Source: Steromphala cineraria
Lineage: Eukaryota > Mollusca > Gastropoda > Trochida > Trochidae
DNA: 64,000 nt
Reading direction: 5' to 3'
NCBI GenBank assembly: GCA_916613615.1
Contig: OU744732.1
Location: 53,793,727 to 53,857,726 of the forward strand
The position numbers and the translations under genes are program-made. Shown piece after piece: positions 1 through 12,100 of the stretch; position 1 is the stretch's first letter; every line of letters begins with the position of its first letter. A model generated the notes under the pieces. It was given only the letters and a program-made list of their open reading frames with translations, was not told the DNA's origin and did no database searches.

Positions 1-30
1 AAAATCTACAGACAATAAAATCCTTTAGGT

Positions 31-226
31 TAGTCTGTCATCCAGACCCTAAAGCAAAATATTCAATTGACGACAAATATAGTCTAGAAAATTATAGCAA
101 GTCTAGATGCCTTAGCTTTAGGAAATCAAGGCATTGCTTGGGCTCCTTGTTGTTTTACTATTTGTAATTTTAGTAAAATGTTGTTGATAATGGAAAAACT
201 TATTTCTGAGACTAAATGTTAGTCTA
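31..226 (+). mobile_element. Short element with 9-bp TSD (family F, copy 1)
   Basis: A 196-bp element starting TAGTCTGTCATCCAGACCC and ending GAGACTAAATGTTAGTCTA. It is flanked by a perfect 9-bp direct repeat, CCTTTAGGT, at 22-30 and 227-235. The termini are only loosely inverted (TAGTCTGTC against TAGACTAAC). No coding capacity. A 9-bp duplication fits Mutator-like (MULE) insertion, but the superfamily is inferred. Confidence 0.85.
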
Positions 227-1164
227 CCTTTAGGTTTGGGAAAGGGGAGATAAGGGGTGTGGGGAATTAGAGGTTTGGAACAAATTCTAATTTCATCATT
301 TTCGAGGCAAAACACTCTGAGAAATGTTATGGAGAAACGCATGTTAAGGTTTATATGCTTCAGTGCAATAACTTGCAATATACCAAAATACATAAAGCAA
401 CACAGCAGTCTATAGGACTCCCGATCTCAGCCAATCTCACCGAGGGTTCACCCAACCTTACCGAGGGTTGTAACAGACTCTCACCTCTCACCCCCATTAT
501 AGACACTGACATTCTGCCTATCTACCGTGGAGGAAAACAACACCCAGTAAACGGGGACACCATTGTTCTCTGGAATGTGGCCAGTGCAAATAAGCCAAGA
601 GATCTTTTTTACAGACAAGAGGAAATTAAAGTCTAACTTGACGAATTTTACTCTCAAGGTGGTCCATAAAACCTGCAAAATGAGCATCAGGATGTGCTTG
701 CAAGAAAAGTGGCAAGTGCTTAAACTACTTCAGGCATTTTTATATTCCAGAGGAAATTACAGTCTAATTTTGAAAATTTTATAACAAGAACAGGTGTTAA
801 ACCATCCTGTGGGTCGGAGAATTATGAGATCATAAAAAACTGGACTTGTTAATCATTACGTCCCAGAAAAATTGATGCTTTTGGTGTTGAACTAAAAAGC
901 AGGATCATTCCATTTTCTAATTTAGGGGAATCACAACCTGCTGGGTATCAACAAAGATATTACTTTTGCAATTGAAGTTTTCACCATTGTCAAACATCGA
1001 TGGTTCAAGAATATAAGAAATTAAAATTTTCCAATTTTTCATTAAAAAAAACAGACGAATAAGACCTTAAAAAAAACTTCTGTACTTCCAACCAAAATAT
1101 ATTATCTGTATATTTAATGACTTTAGTTTGATTTCTCAGCATAGGGTACAAGTCTAGAATTTCA

Positions 1165-1240
1165 GTGAGTGAGTGAAATATTGTTTTACGTCGCTAGGGC
1201 AATATTTCAGCCATAAGCGGCCCTAAAATTTTAAATAGAA
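1165..1240. repeat. GAGTGAGTGA / TTTTACGTCGC mollusc-type repeat fragment
   Basis: GTGAGTGAGTGAAATATTG followed by TTTTACGTCGCTAGGGCAAT and ATTTCAGCCATAAGCGGCC resembles an interspersed repeat that I recall as abundant in mollusc genomes (GAGTGAGTGAG...TTTACGCCGC..AGCAATATT). A second degenerate copy is at 6770-6830 (GAGTGAGTGAGTTGCTGTTT, AACGCCG). Recognition is from memory only. Confidence 0.45.
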
Positions 1241-1928
1241 CAATTAAATATTCCTAAAGTCCACCTTCTGACCTCCGTTGTCTTGATCATAAATTCATAG
1301 ATCTGCACACAAACAGAAATTGTTGTGTAAACTTCCATTTCCCCCTGAAGTGTTTACCGTGTAGTCAAACATACAAGAGCAAAGGTTAAATTTTATCATA
1401 GGGCTTACATCACCTCTCAATTAGACCACTTGACCGCTGAATGACCAGGATACACTCATGTCCCCCAATAACAATGATACTGAGTTATCAATTATCTTAT
1501 CTCATCCCCAACACCACCCTCCTCTCCCCCCTCCCCCCTCCGACCCTTCACCCCCATCAACTCTCCATCATTCCTCTCTCTGTGTTACTTCAGTTCCAAA
1601 ATAATCAGGAAATTGAGATATCAGTTATCATATCCCTCTTCCTCCTTTCATCAAACTTTGGTTGACAGGCATGAATGATTAGATGTATACCCTGCTAAGC
1701 AAAACTCATAGATCTGTCCCATACCCCTAGTACTAGACTAAATTTTAGTCTCTGATATAAAAATATAATCACAAATCATCTTTTTATTATTGAAAGAGAA
1801 AGGAGCCCACTGAAGCTGTTTATTTTTCAGAAATGGCAGTGATCTAGACTTGATACAATAATACAGACTTGCTTGGGAAGATATTTTGTTTGATTTAGAC
1901 AGACTACCCTACTACTTCCCATCACCCA

Positions 1929-2010
1929 CATTTCAAGACCCATTGACCCTGCCCATCCCCCATCGCCCATCCCCATCGCCCATCCCCCATCCACACCACA
2001 ACATTCCACC
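1929..2010 (+). repeat. C-rich low-complexity repeat (CATCCCC/CATCGCC)
   Basis: Imperfect repeats of CCCATCSCC and CCCATCCCC form an ~80-bp C/T/A-rich, G-poor tract. The short open frames here are products of the tract. Confidence 0.7.
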
Positions 2011-2321
2011 TCCACCCCACCACACAGCAGTATTCAAAAAGAAGCACATGACCTTCAAAGCAAAATATAGATTTCCCCTGTCTGGACCTTCATCATGACC
2101 ATTGAAATGGAGCCTTTCATACAGTCTAGCTCCCTATTCAGTCTAGATCTTAGTGCTAACCAAATAGAAAGCTTAAGATATAAATAAAAAACACTGATGA
2201 GGGTAAAATTGTCATATAAATAATTTCATAGACATCAACTTACTCTACAGCATAACCAACATCCTTTCCTGCCATAGCACTCCCACCCCCTTTCCAAGAT
2301 CTTTGTCTTTATAAACTGACA

Positions 2322-2519
2322 TAGACTAACATTTAGTCTCAGAAATATTTTTTTCAATATTGATAATATCTTTAAACAAATCATGTATTATAACAAAATG
2401 GAGCCCAGAAGATGCTTTAACTTCAGCCTAAAGCTGAGCAATCTAGATTTGCTGTACTTTTCTAGACTTGGTTGGTCATCAATTAAATAATTTTGCTTTA
2501 GGGTCTGGATGACAGACTA
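2322..2519 (-). mobile_element. Short element with 9-bp TSD (family F, copy 2)
   Basis: A 198-bp copy in reverse orientation, from TAGACTAACATTTAGTCTC to GGGTCTGGATGACAGACTA, flanked by a perfect 9-bp repeat AAACTGACA at 2313-2321 and 2520-2528. Internal sequence shares the CTAGACTTGG(T) and CAAAATGGAGCCCAGAAG blocks with the other copies. Confidence 0.87.
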
Positions 2520-2832
2520 AAACTGACACAGCTCTGTTCATGATGAAAGCACATGCTATCCACTGTTGTTAAGACTCAAAGGACCATGTGTTGTTTTGCT
2601 CAATGAACTGGTGTAAAGTCTGTACTGACGCATGGTCAGCCTGAATTATTTACATCACAGAAGAGCTCCATGAATAGGAATCCCAACCATACCAGAGATA
2701 AGCGATTAAGAGATATGTTAATGAATAGCCCTTTGAACTCATGCTGACTAAGGGTATGCATCGCTGACGGTCATTTACTGAAATATTCATTCTTGCAATG
2801 GCTCTGTCTTCATTGGAGATTAATTCTGGCGT

Positions 2833-3025
2833 TAGACTAACATTGAGTCTCAGAAGTATTTTTTTCAATATTGACAAAATATTTAAACAAATTATATATA
2901 TTATAACAAAATGGAGCCCAGAAGATACTTTAACTTAAAGCTGAGCGATCTAGACTTGCTATACTTTTCTAGACTTGGTTGGTCATCAATTAAATATTTT
3001 TGTTTAGGGTCTGGATGACAGACTA
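2833..3025 (-). mobile_element. Short element with 9-bp TSD (family F, copy 3)
   Basis: A 193-bp copy, same orientation as the one at 2322-2519 and highly similar to it. The flanks (TTCTGGCGT / CACTGGCGT) match at 7 of 9 positions, as expected for a slightly decayed 9-bp duplication. Confidence 0.82.
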
Positions 3026-3478
3026 CACTGGCGTTTGTAAGTTGTCAAGGATTAATTGTAATCAAAATGTGAATTTAGTTTAATTATGACAGAAATACAT
3101 CATTAACGTATCATCAACAAACATCAAAATCATTCAGAACAGAAATCCTCTTTAATTTTTAAAAGAAATTGTTACAATGATGTATCATTTCTTGGTGATT
3201 TGCCATTGCTTATTTGCTGTACACATTGTCCTTGTTTTGAAATTTCACGTCACATCATTATGTCAAAACCTTTATTCTGAGTCACCATTTTACAGGAGTT
3301 CCTTGACAAGTCAAATAAATTTCACAACTATCAAATGACAAGCTCTATGAATATAATGGTAAACCTTGCCCCCTTCAATATGGCCCTTAACCCCTCAAAC
3401 CCTCTCCCTCAAATACCAACCAGACTCTCCACTTGTAATTCCCTCCAAATGTAACTCGAACATTCAAATTGTCATCCC

Positions 3479-3644
3479 TAGTCTGTCATCTAGACCCTAA
3501 AGCAAAAAAAAATTAATTGTTGACCAACCCAGTCTAGAAAAGTATAGCAAGTCTAGATCGCTAAAGCTTCTTCTTGGCTCCATTTTTTTTATTATACATG
3601 AATTGTCTAAAATGTTGTCAATATTGAAAAAAAATGTTAGTCTA
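3479..3644 (+). mobile_element. Short element with 9-bp TSD (family F, copy 4)
   Basis: A 166-bp copy in plus orientation, TAGTCTGTCATCTAGACCC to AAAATGTTAGTCTA. The flanks TGTCATCCC and TGTAATCCC match at 8 of 9 positions. It is about 30 bp shorter than copy 1, mainly in the right half. Confidence 0.82.
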
Positions 3645-5969
3645 TGTAATCCCCTCCAAACATTACCTGTCAGACACCGTCTACATCTCAACTGCCACCC
3701 CATCCTCCACCCGCTGCGGCGTTGTCCCCTAATCCCTACCCCAGCATCAGTCTACCGAGTTCACTGGGTGTAGTACAGACGGTGGCAGGCTGCTATCTAA
3801 TCAGGGCGCCACTACACCCTTACACACACATTCCTGCCATAAAACTAGTATAAAACCTACCGTGAGATTTTCCTACCATAGTCGATCTCACACCCTCAAT
3901 TTGAGCCAATTACAACATTTAAAACCCAACTCACTCACTCACTCGGGCCAATTACAAATTCAATGCTCTACATTTCTGCAGAGGTGTGAGTTAGTCTCCA
4001 AAGTCTTCTGAATTTCAAGATCTTACCCTTTTTAAAAACTTCATAAAAAAAAGTTGCACTGCAGAAAATGTCCTTTTTACCCCTTCCCCATTCAACTAAC
4101 GTTTCAATAGTTGAACCGAAATCTTTGGAAATTTATCTACTATGGCAACTGATGTAACAATAACTATAGTTACCATGGAAAGATCTTCACAATTCAGTTA
4201 ACAACAAGCTACAACTCAAAAATCCCTGCCAAGAAGTTAGCATCCCTCCTTTCAATCAGAGTCCAAACTGATGTTTAAACCATAGCTGAATAATGCATTT
4301 GCCAAGCAAGAGCAATCGCTTATATAAGAGAGACAGGTCCACATTCCAAAGAGCTCTCCTGTAAGGGAGATAAGAAGACAAGGTAGATGGGGAATCTGAG
4401 TACAGCTGGTCTCCCGCAGTGGACCGATGCCAACATTACTGATTGCCATTTACCAAAACTTCCCTGGAATTCAACCCAAACACACTACAGCGGCAACATG
4501 TTTGTCTCCTTGTAGGAACCATTGTCGTCTCGACTGTGCCCCCCCTGAAGTCCCACATTCCCCTACATCCACCCCCCCCAATCCTTGCATTCCCCTCCAT
4601 CTCCCCCTTACATACCAATTTATTTTCCAGTCATATTCTTTAACCCTCTTTTTACTTGCATATGCCTCTAAGATACAAATGTAACAACATCACCATTTTT
4701 ACCCTCTTGTATTCCTGTCCCTCTGAACTCATTAGTCACTTCCCCTCCATAGCATTTTCTCGCCTTCCTTACCTATACCTTGCAAAACCTCTATTTGTTA
4801 CTGTCTGTCTGCTTCCGAATGCATTCCTCTTCCCCCTTGCTTTCCTCGTTTACTTGCACCCTCCCCCTTCTTTCTCTCCTAAACAGGGTATTGTATACTT
4901 CTACTTTCAAACCTTTTCTGTCTTCATACTTAAGAAGTCTATCTTATATTCCATAAAGACGAACAAAATTATCACATTATCTACGTAACGTATTTTCATA
5001 GTCTCAGTCAGGCAGCACTGACCATTTCAACAGCTCAACCACTCAACCACTCCATTTCCATGTCTATCATTTGAACTATGGTAATGTGTTACTGTGAAAC
5101 CGTTAGGCATTTTCAGGAACTGTAATCAATACATACCACAACCTCCCCCCCCTCCCCCTCCCCTCTTTGAATTTATCACATTTAGATACAGCATATAATC
5201 CTCGACATAAGAATTCATTTGGTTCACACATAAATAATCTAATCAGAAAACTATCCAAAGATGCTTCACATTTGAAATCCTCAACTCTGAAAGATCTATA
5301 AATCAAATGCTACTGATCCTACTATCAACTTTTCCTCTATAAACCTCACTGGCCTACTTCAAACACTGCCTACACATTTGATCTCCTATCCACACTGAGT
5401 GACCTTATATAATGATAGCTAACTGCCAAGTGCAAATTGCTGTTCCGCTCAGCTGCCTTCACAACACAGAGCTTGACTGGTTCACCGTGTAATATTGGTA
5501 CACACTATTGGTGTACCAAATAACTTCTTGAAACCGTGATATGGTGTTCAAAGTGAGGTTAGGTGATCTGGGGTTCCACTTATATTGCGGCTGCTAGAAT
5601 TATTGCAGGGAGAAAGCCAGCAACACCATTGTGGCTATGCATTGCAATGGAAAAAAAACCCTCCAATCATCCTACCCTAAGCAACAGACCCAAATCAACA
5701 CCTCGTATCATTCTACCGCAAGCAACAGACCCCAATCAACAACTCGTACCATCCTATCCCAGCATTTTTACAGCGTCGATAATCAAACCCCTTTTTCCGA
5801 AGAAATATATTCTTCCATGTTAAAAGGGTGACCACCCAAATCCTACACCCTACTTGGCAACCATCATCTTCCTGTTCTAAAAATCCTTTTGACAGGTAAA
5901 CACTTTGTGGTCTTGATAGCTTATAGTTCTTATACCGGTAATGATATAAAATATGAATAGCAAACTTAC

Positions 5970-6143
5970 GGAAGGGTCGTCCCGCGACTTGAGAAGATCG
6001 ATCTCTTTCAGAAGCCTCTCCTTTTCCTCCTCCCGGTCATGTAGTCGACACTCGCTCTCGATCCGTATTCTCTCAAGCTCCTTCTGGAGGTTCCGTCGCT
6101 TCTCCACGCCATCCCGTACTCGTCCCTTGTACATCGATACCTC
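5970..6143 (-). CDS. SKI: Ski exon 6: coiled coil continued; last exon found
   Basis: A 174-nt exon (58 codons, phase 0 at both ends) with acceptor tgtatttattgcag and donor TCC|GTAAGT. It reads [20 protein letters not shown], then [20 protein letters not shown], then [18 protein letters not shown]. It aligns with the SKI coiled-coil part containing (E/A)KRNL.KE.ERLR. The good donor shows at least one more exon should follow at lower coordinates. I scanned 1-5969 by eye and did not find a convincing next exon. Confidence 0.94.
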
Positions 6144-9100
6144 CTGCAATAAATACACACATTTTGAGGGACTCAATAATTTGTTGTACTAGACAAGAAC
6201 TTTACAGAAGATAGGTGTCTTTATTGGTAGATGATATTCTCAACATTTTATATTCTTAGAATTAATTTTACATGTTATTGAAGAGGACAAGGGACTTCAC
6301 TGACGATAAGGGTCTTCATTGGTAGATGATATTCTCAAAATTTTTAAATTCTTAGAATTTTACATTTTATTGAAGAGGACAAAAAAGTTCATAGGGGTCT
6401 TCATTCTCAAATGATATCATCAAAATTTTAATTCCTAGAAATTTTTACATTTTATTGAAGAGGACAAGGGACTTATCAGAAGACAGATGTCTTCATTCGA
6501 GGATAATATTCTCAAAATTTTGAATTTTATAGACATTTTTGCTTTTTTTTTAAGAGGAGGACAAGGAACTTTACAGATAAGGGTCTTCATTTGAAGATAA
6601 ATTTGAGATTCCTAGCATTAGATAATGATTTCTAGAAGAAAGACATTGGAAGAAGCCGGGATGTAACCTAGGTGCAAGGTACATCCAAACAAAATCTCAG
6701 CTTCAGGGTTGAAGCAGTTCCCCCGGAGAAAACGAAATGTGAAAAGTTTAGACTAGGGCTTATGCCCAACAGAGTGAGTGAGTGAGTTGCTGTTTAACGC
6801 CGAAACATTGCAGTCATAAGTTGAGAGACAAAACCAACAAGGAAGACGACGAACAGCCAAAATCATAAGCATATCTGGTCTGAAAAGGCTGATAAGTTAA
6901 TAATCAATCTTTTTGAAGATAACATCAATGGCCAAAAAAAGATGATATTTGAATATCAATTACCTGTTTGAGAGAATTTTTTGCTATTGACAGTGAGTTC
7001 AACAGCTCCTCTTGCCGTGTGCGTAGTTTTGAAAACTCGTGCAGGAAAATATCCTTTGATTCTTTCGTATTTGGAACCTTTCCATCCAGCGCGCGTCTGA
7101 TCATTGCTATTTCCGCCTCCAGTGAGGTTTCAGGTCGCAAAGATTCCAAATTTGCTTCCTCACCTGTTGACAAGAAAAAACATTTTTACTGTAAAAGTCA
7201 ACTTTACCTGTGACGCAAAATATATTCGTTCACATTCAAAACACAATCTCAAATTAAAGTCAACCCACTCTGTGTAAACCCCAAATTTGGTCAAACGGCT
7301 TTATTTCGAATTTAAGTTGACCTACGTCTATGGTACTTCAAAAATGGTTTAGAAACAAGTCATTGTGCACTCAATAATTCACATCAGAACATAATCAGTT
7401 GTACTCATGAGCATGTTTCACAATTATTGGATCTTACACGATATCATTTCAAAATAGCTCATTGAAAATTTTCTTGATTACCACATTGAATACTATGTTC
7501 TTGACATTCTTAAATATATTCTCAATCATAAGACCTTGCTAATTCAGATGATATACAGCAGTATCATCTTCTCTCGACTAATTACACTAACTGATTACCT
7601 CTTAACAAGGTAGTTAAATGGTAACGATCACGTAATCAGCAAATTATGAAAGGCCTGTTTCAATTATGTTATTGATTAAGCTATTAAGAAATCTTTATTT
7701 TTAGAAACTTTTGGTTAGAAAAATATCCTCTTAAACTTGTACGTCATATCTCAGAAAAATCATTGATGAGAATTGTTCATTAAAACTTCCAAACATCAAA
7801 TTTAATTTTCTTATCAATTTATCTTAAAATAAAATTTTCTAAAATATAGAATAATTGTCCTATTTAAGAAAATGTCACCTATGACAATTTAAAGTAATAT
7901 TTGTAATGACATAACTTATCATCTAAATATATTAAATGAAGTCTATTATTCATAACTGATATTCACTTATCATATATAGATTTCATTAAACTTTGAAACG
8001 CAAAATATTTAATGACAATACCATATTCAAGGCAGCTTAAATATCATCATAACCTGGATAATTTTCCAGAAACTTCTGAAGAAAAATCAATTAGTTCTTT
8101 CACTCACTAATGAATCACAGAAATCGAATGAAGCTAATTAGGAGAGCAGTTTAAAACCCAAAAACATACATTTATATTATGTTCTTAAAATAAACTCATC
8201 AAGATTTGTTTCCTTTGAGGAAAACGTATCATTATGCCTTTTGCTTCTGACAAATGTAAGAATTCAGAATTTCAGAATTAATTCGAAAAAATTGGATTAT
8301 ATCTTTCTAATATGTGGATATACCATTCCAATTTCTAAAATTTCATTTTAATAATTTTAATAATTTATTATTTCTATTAGCAAGTTGCCAAAAAAACACT
8401 TCACTCTCATTTTAAAATATTTGTTTTAAGCTCTAACCCAGACAATATAACCATATAAATGGGCTAAAAGATGCACTCTGTGAACAGTGAAGATGTGCAA
8501 GAACATATTTTGCCTACCATCCGACGGAGAGGATTGGCCAACTGACGAGTCGTCCGTATCGGTGGGAAGATCGTACTCTCGGTAGTCCTTAGAGCTCCTT
8601 GGGGGAGACAACTGTGTTGTGTCTGTGATCTCGATTATTTTCGGTGTCGGAGATACGTCCCCGTTTTCTGATTTTCCCTTTTCTTGTGCAGGAGGAGCTA
8701 GAGCAACATTTGGCGTGAAGTGTCTCTCATATCTGGAACAATTTGAAAAAACATATTACAATTGATAAGGAATTGGGAAAACTGTTGCAAAAAATGTAAA
8801 AGTGAATGTTTGGGAACTCCATTGCGAAATGTGCGAATGTGAACATATGGGAAATCTGTTTCAAAATGTGTGAACGTGAATGTGTGAAAGTGAATGAGGG
8901 GAAATCTGTCGCAAAATGTGTGAATATGAACGAGGGGAAATCTGTTGCAAAATGTGTTAACATGAATGAGGGGAAATCTGTTGCAAAATGTGTTAACGTG
9001 AATGAGGGGAAATCTGTTTCAAAATGTGTAATTGTGAATGAGGGGAAATCTGTTGCAAAATGTGTGAAAATAACATATGGAAAGGCCATATCTTGTTCCT

Positions 9101-12100
9101 TACCATACCACCTCTCAAAATTACTGTATCAACCACTACCTAGGAACTAATTTGCAGACCTCAAAAGCCTCAAATAGATTCAGGACCAGCAGACCTAGGG
9201 TTAACTTACCTCTCGGACTCTGAGTACGGAACCACCCTCTCGGGATGCAGTAACACTGGGGGTCCAGTATGTAGATACGAGGGCAGAATACCCGGCAGTC
9301 TGAAATAGAAGAGGCAAACATAGATTAGTATAAATGTTGAACATCAAACTGCAAAAACCAAAAGATAAAGATATAATAACACAAGGATACATTGTTTTAT
9401 TTGACTTATTTCAAGTTTTTTTCTTACACTGCTCATACTAGGGCTTCCATAGGTCCAAAATCATCCTGTCTCAGGGTACAAACGTTACGCTAACTCCACT
9501 AATCTGTACCCTGGGCTCAGAAGCTAGATTCGCTCACGTGGTGATATAGCCAATCAAATCATTTTCACGCAACCTTCTCAGTAAAATTTCAACGAGAAAT
9601 GATTTGATTGGCTTTATCCCAAGCCGGGCCGCGCGAGCCAATCTTACTTCTCAGCCCAGGGTACAGATAGTTCGCGTAACATTCGTACCCTGAGACAGGA
9701 TGGTCCAAAATATTGGACTTGAGTACTCAAGGGGTCTTACTCAACTGTGACCCGAGGACCCAAAATTTTATCCTTACCCAAAGATTTTCCGATTTTATGA
9801 CTCAAATTCCTTGCCTTACATAAAAAAACTTAAATTGATGTAAAGTTTAGATATTTTAAATTGACGAATAGAGAATTATTTTGAAATCAATACCTTGAAA
9901 TGTTAATGTTGATTGCCTGTCAAAAACACATTACAGACAAACAGACTTAAATAGTTAACAGTGATGTACATTTTCCAGTTATCAAGTAAAAAAAAATGGA
10001 CTTAAGTCCACCTGGACTGGACATCAGGCTTGAGTACTGGAGTACTGGTGGATGCCCTAGCTAGTACCATATCAAATTCTGTCTTTTGACAAAAAAAAAG
10101 ACATGTCTTAAACAGATTGATTAATAACAGAACAAGGGCAATTAGCGAACAATTAGCCTTACACTGGTATAATCTGGTTAGCTTATTTTAAACTATTTCT
10201 GAGAAAAGTATTCCGGATTGGAGACTATCTGCAAATTTGGTTTATTATTTGGAACTATTTCTGAGATATTTGTCCTCTACCTCAGACAGACTGAGCTCAG
10301 ACCTTTATCATCCTAAAACTTCATAAGCTAGTACTCACCCCTCCCTCATAATAGCTGGGGGTGTAGGTAGCAGCTTCCCGTCCTTGATCGCACTGAGGAC
10401 CGCTGGGGACCAGGGTTGGAACGCAGACATCCCCCTGAGTCCTGCAGCGTGTTCTGGGAGGGGGAGGGTTGTCCCTGGGGGGGATACAGACCCCTCCCCC
10501 TTGTGTCTCTTCCCCTCGCACCCATCTCTGTCTGGACTCTGCAGGAGAGAAAAATTGAAATTGTTGAATTTTGATAGAATAAGTTAACACATATACTAGA
10601 GTAAGGATTTGTTTGATGAGGAGCATGGTGTGAAGAATGTATTCCGATGATCTTGAATGTTAAACATATAATATTAAATGTCTTGGCAAGAGAGGAGGAT
10701 GAAAAGGGAATATAAATTCTATGGTTAAATATCTTTTTCTAAAGCAATAATATATATAAGAAAATGTCCAAATATCATGTATTCATAATTTAAAAAATAT
10801 AAAAATATGACAATGTCGGATGTGATAAACACAAAGTTGTTATTTAAGTTGGTGCTTGTGGTTGCTTAGGGCTTGGGTTCAAATTCTACAATGGATGTTT
10901 CCATTAATAACTTTTGCAGATAGTGTAATTCCCAATTCAACAATGTGCCATTTCTTCAAAATCTAAATGGCATTTTTTCACATAGATTATGTTAAAGTTT
11001 CCCCTTAAGTATTAAATGTCATGATAGAAGCACATATTTCAAACATTCTCTTTACTACAGCTACAAATAGATACAAATGAAAACGAACTGTATTGATTAT
11101 TTTTTAAATTTTAAAATTCTTGAAATAGCAAGAAAATAGCTTATCTTTAGTAAACTAATATTTGCAATGTATTAACATTTTATATATGATATGTATTGAA
11201 TCACACAAATAAATAAATTGAAAATTGACGTCGCATTAAACACATAATAGCCTATGCATATTTGATATATATTTTATCTCTTTTGTTTAAAGATAAATAT
11301 GTGACATACCATTGACATCAATTACGTGGGTGTTCTGACTTTTATATAGTTCAAATTGAGTACTGCATATTTCATATTTCTCAGATAACTCTAAAGCACA
11401 AGTGATAATTTATTTAAATGTATGCACATTTATGATTTTTTCAATTGAAATATTGTTGTAGATAGAGTTGGCCTCTAATAATTATTCATCAAATATATTA
11501 TTTTCCATCATTTAATTTAGACAATTAATTTTATACAGAAAGTTCATTTCAGATATAGTTAGAGGGACTGTCCTATCAGGGTATTGTTTGCGGAAACAAA
11601 ATGCAAGGTGACATTCCAGTAAGCGCAAATGATATTGATGAATAATTATTAGACAATCCAGTAGAGATGTGATACTGAGGCTAGCATTTTGGCTGATGAA
11701 CATTTGTCAACTTGATACTTATATTAGAGCGCTCAATTGGTGAAAATGTATCTAGTGATAAGTGAAGTCATTGATTGGCTTCATGTGCTTGAAAATCCTT
11801 GCTAAGACATTTTAAGTCATTGCTGAGTCCTTAATTAATACTATGTAAAAGTTAGGATATTCTATCAAAACAATCAGTCTTTTTCAATAGGTTTTAAAAC
11901 TAGCGGTCGCTTTCCTTTGATCTTGCAAACATCAAAATGGCCGACCAGATGTCCATAGGACAGTCTCTTTAAGGGAAATATAGTTTCATTAACTTTGATT
12001 ACAGCTGGCTGTTATTGAAGTTATTCAATTAGTTGTCTCTACAGTTCATCAATTATTGCATATAAATTAATTATAGTAAATAACTGTCTCAAGCAGTTAC

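Larger units (their letters stand above)
1..5969 (-). other. Downstream Ski region (intron 6 or 3' flank)
   Basis: The exon 6 donor opens an intron that runs into this stretch. No next exon was found. It contains four copies of a short element with 9-bp target duplications, polypyrimidine-rich tracts (about 1500-1570, 1930-2010, 4540-4610, 4850-4890, 5140-5170) and degenerate GAGTGA-type repeats (about 1165-1240). The open frames at 4427-4988 are products of C/T-rich low-complexity sequence. Nothing else was recognised. Confidence 0.6.
9300..10338 (-). other. Ski intron 2
   Basis: Intron of 1039 bp between exons 3 and 2. It holds a 241-bp inverted-repeat element with a perfect 9-bp target duplication (9462-9702), itself possibly inserted into an older element (about 9437-10065). 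The rest is AT-rich with no other feature seen. Confidence 0.85.

Noticed and set aside
4427..4988. Pro/Leu/Ser-rich ORFs
   Set aside because: Product of C/T-rich low-complexity sequence in a Ski downstream region.
8727..9150. Overlapping ORFs on both strands with 12-residue repeats
   Set aside because: Inside Ski intron 3 and produced by the 36-bp minisatellite.
10321..10626. 101-codon minus-strand ORF across Ski exon 2
   Set aside because: Different frame from Ski; the frame continuous with exon 1 gives the conserved [10 protein letters not shown] motif instead.
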